From: Tillus elongatus | Lineage: Eukaryota > Arthropoda > Insecta > Coleoptera > Cleridae | Reading direction: 5' to 3' | DNA length: 64,000 nucleotides | Assembly: GCA_964006375.1 (NCBI GenBank) | Contig: OZ023267.1 | Location: 15,263,471 to 15,327,470, forward strand | Part shown: one piece after another, positions 53,894 through 64,000 of the stretch | How positions within the stretch are numbered: position 1 is the first letter of the stretch | How the letters are laid out: every line of letters begins with the position of its first letter | Position numbers and translations under genes: made by a program | The notes under the pieces: generated by a model | Database searches by the model: none | What the model saw: the letters and a program-made list of their open reading frames with translations, nothing else | What the model was told of the DNA's origin: nothing

Positions 53894-54345
53894 TGAACCG
53901 TAACAAAACGTAAATTTGTCCCGAGATTTAAAAGCTCACAATAAATCTAAAAACTTTTTAAAAAGGCTTAAAGAGCTACCCTCTAGAATTTAAGCTGAAG
54001 ATAAAAATGGAAGTAACAGCACACAGCACAAACATTAGCAAGCCATGCAGCTAAGAAGAAACTGAATGAGAGTGAAATTGGAAACGGATTTTTTATTTTT
54101 AATGAAAATTGAAAACGCCAAAATGGCGTTGTCTACTTACTTGTCCATTACTAAACTGGACTAAAAAACTATACAGCTGAATGTCCAAGGTACACGTTTC
54201 ATCTGTTGCTGTAGGATGGATCCACTGGAGTCAGGGGTGTTACTAACACGAACAGAAGCAAGATTGCCCTGAGGATGACCGATTAACAAGTCGAAACGCG
54301 TCTGGACAAGGAATAAACATTTGTTTGGAAAGAAAAAGCCTTTTT
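53894..54345 (+). mobile_element. Probable Penelope-like tail
   Basis: Identified by the ribozyme-like motif at 54265-54308 and the following AAGGAATAAACATTTGTTTG, shared with the palindrome at 26052-26339. The upstream part has no clear frame. Confidence 0.5.
54265..54308 (+). ncRNA. Hammerhead-ribozyme-like motif
   Basis: CUGAGGA, stem II GAC/GUC, GAAA, self-complementary ACGCGU, then C. The core boxes are complete; same type as at 26248-26295. Confidence 0.6.
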
Positions 54346-54472
54346 ATCCCACTCACCCAAAGAAAACAAAAGTAAATAAAATATAGAAAACATTGCTTCA
54401 GTGAGTGAGTGTATAATTGGGGATGACCTCAAACACCATAGGCTTTTTTAAAATTTAAAAGAACAAAAGTTC

Positions 54473-55358
<886 letters not shown>

Positions 55359-55512
55359 AAATGTTTTAAAAGTATATGCTAAAAAATCGGAATTATTTTC
55401 TTTTAGATTACCCGACGAATAAAAGTTATTACAAGGGCTTGAGTCACCACAACCCCTCCATTGCGAAACTTTAATTTAAAATTACGGTTAGTTAATGCCC
55501 ATAATAAGCCCA
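55359..55512. other. Spacer between two oppositely oriented HTA copies
   Basis: Unrecognised sequence. The two neighbouring HTA copies face each other hairpin to hairpin across it. Confidence 0.5.
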
Positions 55513-56824
<1,312 letters not shown>

Positions 56825-57302
56825 TTTTTTCTTTGGTTCTAGTAAATTAAACGGGTTCCGCGATATAAATTTATTGGGAAAGTTTGAACCCTCAGCTCTC
56901 CTCAGGGAGTGCAACTTCGTATAAGGGTAAGTTGCATTAAATCAACTTATTTTTAGATCCTATACAAGTAGGTACATTGCGTCGGTTATCATACGGAACA
57001 TCCTGTATTTAACTGTTTCCAAAACACCTTGTATACATTGCAAGTGCTATTATAGCAGATAAGGGATCGCGACTGCAAGACAAGAAATTCACCTGCCCTC
57101 AAACTCCACTCTATAATCATTAATTTTCGATTTTAATTTGAATACGCAGGTGCACCAACCCCTGTGTAAGCCGATATGCCAGCGTTAACTAAATGCGGCC
57201 TATCTTTAGTTTAATTCCTGTGTTATATATAATTTAAAACTATTTATTAATATTATCCGTAGTCAGTTTAATTAACAAAGTTCTTTATTCAAATATCTCT
57301 AA
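56825..57302. other. Stretch with no recognised gene
   Basis: No recognised frame or repeat. Confidence 0.4.
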
Positions 57303-59402
57303 GGCATTACAGGGGATATTAAGCTTAGACCTGCCAGAGCAGGATTCTCAACAGAAACAGCACTGCACCAACTGGTGCTGAAACTGGAGAATACGCTGGA
57401 GAACAGGGAGGTGGCGCTGGGGGCCTTCCTAGACATAGAGAGGGCCTTCAGCAACACCTCGTTCGGATCGGTTCTGGCAGCTGTCCGATAGCGTGGAATA
57501 GAGGAGAACTGCTGCAGGTGGATCGGTTTCATGCTCATAGACAGAACGGTGTTCACCTCACTCGCGGGAGGGACTCTGCTGGCGGTGGTCGCGCGGGGTG
57601 TCCGCAGGGGAGCGTTCTGTCTCTCTTGCTCTGGTGCCTAGTCGTGGACAGCCTGCTGAGGAGGCTCTAGGGAGGAGGGTATGAGGTACAGAGTTATGCG
57701 GACGACATTGTCAACATAGTCCGAGGAAAGGTCACACAGTTATGGTGGGAGCGCATGCAGACTGCACTGAAAGTGGTGGAAGGGTGGACGGTTGGTCAAG
57801 GGCTCGGGGTAAGCCCCGAGAAAGCAACCGTCATGCCGTTTACCAGGAGGAAGTGCGACAGCCACAGAACTCTCACTCTATACGATAGGAGCATTCCAAT
57901 AGCCAGGGAGGTAAAATATCTTGGGGTCGTATTGGACTCTAAGCTAACCTGGAATGTTCACATTGGAAAAATTCCGCGTAAGGCAGTCATGACCTTAGCC
58001 GTCACTAGGCGGCTATAAGGAAAGGCGTGGGGACTAAGACCTAGTATGGCCCACTGGCTGTACACAAGGGTGGTCAGACCATCGTTAACATACGCGGCAC
58101 TGTTCTGGTGGCTTTAGGGGACACAATCCAATGCCAAACAAAAACTAGGCAAGATCCAAAGGATGGCTTGCCTGGGAATCACAGGGGCCATGTCTTCAAC
58201 CCCAACAGCCGCCATGGAGGTGTTGCCGGACCCCCTCCCCCTACACTTAGTTATTATGGGGAAGGCCAGGATAGGACTATGCAGACTAGCCTGCAATGGT
58301 GGACTGAAGATCAACCTAGGCTTCAAGCAAAATTCTAGAGATCGTGAAGGAGCGAATGCTTGAAATGAGGTCAGACTTTGCGAGCCCGCGAATCTGCAGG
58401 GAAAACAACTTTACAGTGGAAATCCCCGACCGCGAGGCATGGCGGGAGGAAACGCCGGGCATACCACGGGACGCGCTCGTCTGGTTCACGGAAGGATCCG
58501 GCGGGGAGCGTGGGACGGGGGCAGGTGTTTACTCGGAAGGACCGACGGTAAGTCATAGTATTTCCTTCGGAGCCCATGCAACGGTATTTCAGGCCGAAAT
58601 GTACGCCATCCTGCACTGTTTGCGGGAGAACAAAACAAGGGACTACACCAACAAGCGGATCCTCATAGCCACAGACAGCCAGGCAGCCCTTAAGGCACTA
58701 AGTAGCGCACGGGTAAATTTCTGGCTGGTGAGTGAGTGCCGAGACGAGACGAGCGACCTGGCTGGGCAGAATGAGGTGACCCTCATCTGGGTGCCGGGTC
58801 ACGCGGAGGTCAAAGGCAATGAAGAAGATGACTGTCTCGCGAAGAGAGGATCAGCAGAACCATTTATGGGACCAGAACCGGCTCGGGGCGTGACAAAGAG
58901 CACTGCCAGGGGAGCCATTAAGTCTGGGTCAGAAACCAACACAAGGTGTACTGGGCAGACTGTCCAGGACTCAGACATGTGAAGTCAATAATTGACGAAC
59001 CCAGTTCAAAGAGAGCTGTGGAGTTGCTAAATCTTAGCAGAGGACAGCTGAGAAATACAACAGGTCTCTTGACGGGACACATGGCCGTCAAGAAACACCT
59101 TCATAAAATGGTGCGGTTCGAAGGGGACCTCGTATGCAGACTCTGCGGCGAGGGGGAGGAATCAGCCCAGCACATCTTGTTTGAGTGTAAAGCTCTGGAA
59201 CGCCAAAGACAAGTGATCTACGATCAGTCTAGACCGGAGACAGAGCCATATAACACTTTACCCTACCAATCGCTGTGCAGACTACAAGGCAGACTACAAG
59301 GCACAGTGATTTTGGAATGGGTGGAGTAAGACTAAGGGTATGCACAATCAACCAAAGGTTGCAGTGCTATCGCAAGGCCGCCGACGAGCCCTGAGGGGGA
59401 AA
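57303..59402 (+). pseudogene. RNase H-bearing LINE, copy 4 (longest)
   Basis: Starts within the RT: GFSTETALHQLV and GAFLDIERAFSNTSFG (motif A, about 57340-57470), a frameshift before RRGAFCLS (motif B region), YADDIVNIV near 57695-57720, then the thumb (GVVLDSKLTWNVHIGKI). RNase H 58344-58982 has FTEGSGGERGTGAGVY (Glu-for-Asp-Gly change), AEMYAILH, TDSQAALKAL and VPGHAEVKGNEEDD. The zinc-knuckle block CRLCGEGEESAQHILFEC is intact (58946-59329). Ends with the family tail near 59400. The richest copy for classifying the family (I/R1/LOA-like). Confidence 0.92.
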
Positions 59403-59552
59403 AGTGTTTCGGTCTCAAGAACATTTTCGATGGCCCTCAGTAGAGAGGAAATGTCTTTTATCCTAGCGGCCTGCAATTGTAACACTGTGCCTGAGCTTGA
59501 TAAAGTATCTCCTGGGATCTTATTTAAACAAGATGCGTCATTTAGATCCAAG
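59403..59552 (-). other. Unassigned open segment, possibly an exon or element scrap
   Basis: The minus strand reads about 50 residues with good composition (GDTLSSSGTVLQLQAARIKD, then an amphipathic stretch ISSLLRAIENVLETE). The plus strand is also open. No family recognised and no neighbouring exon seen, so a chance frame is possible. Confidence 0.25.
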
Positions 59553-59602
59553 TAAGAATTTAATTTCCTTTAAATGTAAAGCAAATTAAATTCTTACTTG
59601 GC
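59549..59602. repeat. Short palindrome
   Basis: CCAAGTAAGAATTTAATTT pairs with AAATTAAATTCTTACTTGG around a 16-base loop. Confidence 0.85.
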
Positions 59603-59689
59603 ATGTTTCGTTATTATTAGGGACTCCTACAGCAGCTTATAAGTAATCATGCTAAAACACATTGCAAACCAAAGAGTTTAAGGCTTTAA

Positions 59690-60060
59690 TTTAATTCGTT
59701 AATTGTTACTAATGATTTTACGTTTTCGTGGTCAGCTTTGATTGAAATCCTGAATGGTTTCCCGGTTGCTACGCCGTGTTCGAACTCAATGGGTTGCTAC
59801 CTACTAAGTGGGTTCGAACACGACCTAACAGCCGAGAAGCCATGAACCATAAGTAAATTCAGACACGGCATAACAGCTCGGAAACCATTCAAGATTCCAA
59901 TCGTTGATTGGTGATTCCCTAACTTGGTGAAACCGTTCCATACTAAATACAGACGTAGAGAGTTTTTCTCTGCCTTCACAAATGCTTGTTTTTTTTTCTC
60001 TGGGACGGGTTTCGCCTTTTACGGCATCGTCAAGCAGCAGACATTTTTCTAATTATGTTA
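59690..60060 (-). mobile_element. Penelope-like tail fragment
   Basis: Contains inverted repeats (ATGGTTTCCCGGTTG / CGGAAACCATTC) and, at 60000-60043 on the minus strand, UUGACGAUGCC...GGCGAAACCCGUC, a near-hammerhead stem. Related to 12890-13005. Confidence 0.55.
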
Positions 60061-60389
60061 TCATGGCTGGAGAGGGAATGTTCTGGCTGTTCACCAACCT
60101 TTTTAGTAAATTAATCTTTGCCGATTTTTTACATATACCGAGTCCGACATAATATTTGGAATAATGGAAATAACTGTAAAGAAAAAAAAATGATAACAAA
60201 ATGTTTCGTAATAAAGTTGTGATACTACTATCTGTGCGACCTTGAATTTTTTGACAGCTTAAATTGTCACCTTCGCAACACCCAACATTTTGTTAAATGG
60301 ACACATATGTATTTATTATTATTATTTGGAATCTACCAATTATTCTGCATAATAATAATAATTATGATAATAATAATAATAATAATAAT
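60061..60389. other. Stretch without gene, ending in a TAA microsatellite
   Basis: A TAA-type microsatellite spans about 60350-60390. No coding frame recognised. Confidence 0.5.
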
Positions 60390-61590
60390 TTTTCAGGGGG
60401 ACTCCCTGTCGCCGGTGTGGTTCTGCTTGGCACTGAACCCCATGTCGACTGTCCTAAACAAAACTGGAGCCGGGTATAGACTCAATATGAAAAACCGAAG
60501 AAGAATATCCCACTTACTATACATGGATGATCTTAAATTATACTCTGAGACACAAGATTAGCTCCACTCACTGATTAATACTGTTATAATCTTTATCAAT
60601 GATATAAAAATGTCGTTTGGAGTCGACAAATGTGCTATAATTAACGTCAGGAGATGGCCAGTCGAAAGTGACCGACATCCCTTCTGCGATATAGAACAAC
60701 TACCGCCTGAGGAGACATACCTAGGGTATCCTCAAAACCAGCTTGTGGACCATAGCGAAAGTTCCAGGAGAAATATAGGAAGCGAGTCACGAAGCTCATA
60801 AATACTAAGCTTTCCTGAGGTAACCTCTGTGCTGCTATCAACTCATGGGCGGTACCAGTATTGACATACTCTTTTGGAGTTGTCAAATGGTCTAACACCG
60901 ACTTGGATGAACTGGACAGACTCACGAGAAGGCTTCTTACGAAATTTTGGTGCCTTCACACCAACTCATCTGTTAGAAGACTGTATACACCTCGGAAAGA
61001 GGCGGCAGAGGGTTAATCCACATAAAGAACCTATGTTTTAAGCAAGAAAGAAACATGCGACAACGTTTTCTTGCATCGCAGGATGAACTGATGAGGTTGG
61101 TGGTGTGCGAGGATAAGGATTGTACTCCACTTAGGCTGGGTCAGCGCAACTATGAGTTGGACGCCCCGGCTGACCAGGACGGTGTAGTACAGTGGGGCGA
61201 CCAGGTTATGCATGGAAGGTACCCCCAAACACCTGCAGACAGATAGTGTTGATAAAACCTCTTCGCTTATATGGTTGGTCGAGGGGCAACTCTACCCGGA
61301 GACAGAGGGTTTTGTGATGGCCATTCAGGATAAGGTTATAAAAACTAAAAACTACGAGAAGCATTGCCTAAAATTAGAAGTAGTGGAGAAATGGCGAAAA
61401 TGCGCAGTTGTTGGAGAGACCATTGAACACGTCATGGCAGCATGTCCTGCTCTCTCAGACTCAGCTTACTTAGGCAGACATAACCAGCTCGCCAAGATCA
61501 TCCATCAACAAATCGCTTTGAAATACAGCCTCCCAGGGCCCGATCTAGCTTTTTCGCCGCCCCGGGCAAAAATAATATTTGCCGCCCTTT
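60390..61590 (+). pseudogene. R2/R4-like LINE, RT C-terminal half (clade uncertain)
   Basis: Begins GDSLSPVWFCLALNPMSTVL (motif B) and HLLYMDDLKLYSETQ (catalytic MDD motif), then a stop and KMSFGVDKCAIINV. After frameshifts, 61055-61607 reads LGQRNYELDAPADQDGVVQW and IEHVMAACPALSDSAYLGRH, the zinc-finger-like region before the endonuclease of R2/R4-type elements. It ends before any endonuclease domain. The YMDD box and this C-terminal motif separate it from the Jockey-like and RNase H LINEs here. Confidence 0.78.
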
Positions 61591-62204
61591 ACAATGATAC
61601 TTTATAAGTCATAAACATTTTATTCCAGAGGTGGGATGGTGCAAATTGCGACTTAAAAAAAGAGGTTATTATTTTGACCCGTATGTATCCAATGTTGTTG
61701 GAATTGAATAATATTCACATATGTTTTTGAAGAGTATACTAAATTTCATGAGTATATGTATGTATGTAGCTGTTTTTTAAGAAAGTCCGGACTGGACTAA
61801 AACAATTATTTTTTATCGATTTATGTATCTTTTAACTTAGATAACAGTGAATATTTTTCATCAAAATCGGTTTAGAAGTTCAAAGATGTGGGCCAAATGT
61901 TATATGAAGTCGGTTTATGTTTATGTAACTTTTGTTACATCGACTATGCAGTTTGGATGAATGGAAAAAAACAAAAAAAAAAGATTTTTTTAAATTTAAT
62001 ACAAGTAAAAAACTCAGTTATGTAGAGCCGCAAAACGAATTCGTCATTCTTAAAAGATAAACAAATTAAATTAAAGCACTTTGTTTCGGAGAATATTAAA
62101 CTCTGTCAAGTAACTAAAATAATTTTCTTCGCACTTTTTGTTCTGCAAAATCTTTAATAATTTGTGATAAGTTTATACTGTCACAAATCTTATGTTCTAT
62201 TGAA
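61560..62204. other. Repeat-derived stretch, no gene
   Basis: GCCCGATCTAGCTTTTTCG and GCCGCCCCGGGCAAAAATAA are similar to the last 50 bases of the window (GCCGCCCCTCATTTTTGCC), so a repeat may have both ends here. Confidence 0.4.
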
Positions 62205-62397
62205 ATCAATTTTTCTCAAAAGATAAAAAAGCTACGATAACCAAATTTTGTAAGTAGGTTTATGATGTAAAAAGTAATAAACTGTATACCACAATTTAAA
62301 TTTCTATGTTACAACAAAAAAAGTTATAATAAAATATTTGGTGAGAGATCATTTCTATGAAAATTCACTACCATAACGCACTTGCTGCGTCCAGGCT
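62205..62397 (+). repeat. HTA right-half fragment (short subtype)
   Basis: GGTGAGAGATCATTTCTATG and CCATAACGCACTTGCTGCG match the end at 63090-63131. Confidence 0.75.
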
Positions 62398-62517
62398 TTT
62401 ATGGTTTTTTTTATATCAAACAACCAGATAAAAATTATTAATAATACTGCCGTCATAGGGTAAACCCCTTTTATTTGACTTTGAAACAAAATTATAGAAA
62501 AGTTCCATTGAAATAAA

Positions 62518-63133
<616 letters not shown>

Positions 63134-64000
63134 TGTTTCTAGATCAAACTAAGAACCAATAATTAATTAATAAATAGGTAGGTAGATACTTAGTAAATTC
63201 ACAATTCACACAGGCACTTTAATATATGTACGATTTATTTATCACCAACTCACCAGCAACCACTATTCTACTTCAGAACACAACTTACACACTTGGCATA
63301 TAACTATTATATGAACCTTATGAAATATAAAATAGAAAAACACTTTAACACTTCTTTATTCTTTATGGTGCACTATTGGCGCTATTTGAGTTTCTGTAAT
63401 ATTGAATATTGAATTGTACTGTAAACTTATTATGACATACTATCTTCTCATTCCATTCATCATTCATCTTATTAACACTTGCCTTCATAGGCATGTCCAA
63501 ATATAAAGAAAGCAAAAGTAATTCCAAGAAGTAATAAAAAATGGGTTAAACTTGTCTGCCTAGCTTATTATTGAATATTTGTGGTGCTACCACAGCATAA
63601 GAAGACTTCCTTCACTATGCTGTGGTGCTACTGACCTTCCCTTGTTCCCTGTTTCCTTCATTCCCAGTGTATTATTTAAGACAGCGTTAAGAAATTTATA
63701 CTCAGCACCGTAATACATATTGGTCCCTCTACGAATTTACAGGGGCTAAAAACATTTTTTTTGTCGAGAATGGAACTTTTTACTGTGCTGTTTTACAATA
63801 TTTTGTGAATTGTGTTTTTAAAAAAATATATTTTTTGCTCTAAATTTTTTAGTAAGAATTTTAATTTTGCTATTTTTGCCGTATAAAATTCACTACATTC
63901 GACTTTCGCTCTTCATTTATCTACAGTGTTGAGCAGTGTATTTTTTATAAGATTTTTCTCCATACAACCGCCCTCAATTTTGCCGCCCCTCATTTTTGCC
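63134..64000. other. Stretch with no recognised gene
   Basis: A short inverted repeat (ACCACAGCATA / TATGCTGTGGT) lies at about 63590-63628, and the last bases repeat the GCCGCCCC motif seen near 61555. Nothing else recognised. Confidence 0.4.

Overview
The window looks like a gene-poor stretch of an insect nuclear genome that has been built almost entirely from transposable elements (TEs). No intact host gene, rRNA or free-standing tRNA gene was recognised. Evidence for an arthropod host is the mix of mariner/Tc1-type transposases, Jockey-like, RNase H-bearing and R2/R4-like non-LTR retrotransposons, Penelope-like (PLE) GIY-YIG and ribozyme-type tails, and tRNA-headed SINEs in very AT-rich DNA. 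Two short tracts of four TCAGG units (39033-39054, 39167-39188), the telomere motif of many beetles, hint at Coleoptera but do not prove it. All family calls come from reading motifs; no database search was possible.

The backbone is a repeat family that I call HTA (hairpin-TA element). A complete copy has a hairpin at one end (TTAGTGAATTTTC / GAAAATTCACTAA), a left flank, a long (TA)n array, a right flank, and an end reading GCACTTGCTGCGTCCAGA, which often closes a 320-bp inverted-repeat unit. Whole or partial copies lie from 1.9 to 63.1 kb. There are 23 (TA)n arrays (about 2.4 kb). Beside HTA flanks, other elements abut the same arrays: mariner copies (2184, 49368, 53571), PLE tails (4186, 19622, 37671), a PLE nuclease fragment (20528) and a LINE (35174-36543).

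Layout: 0-5 kb LINE relic, HTA, mariner copy A, PLE tail. 5-9 kb tandem HTA copies with a nested inverted-repeat element. 9-17 kb SINEs, RNase H LINE copy 1, other LINEs. 17-21 kb HTA plus a PLE with a GIY-YIG nuclease. 21-26 kb mariner relic, LINE copy 2, and an HTA copy holding a broken virus-like phospholipase A2/hydrophobic protein module (24666-25402). 26-32 kb a palindrome with two opposed hammerhead-like motifs, HTA, LINE copy 3. 32-42 kb a dead mariner, a LINE between two TA arrays, a PLE palindrome, and a well-preserved DD41D mariner (39644-41789) with an open 350-residue transposase. 42-54 kb inverted-repeat element, HTA, LINEs, mariner copies B and C. 54-64 kb three HTA copies, RNase H LINE copy 4, an R2/R4-like LINE.

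The only gene that looks potentially functional is the transposase at 40303-41355. The rest are decayed copies whose value lies in the junctions: where elements nest, where TA arrays start, and what the HTA family carries.
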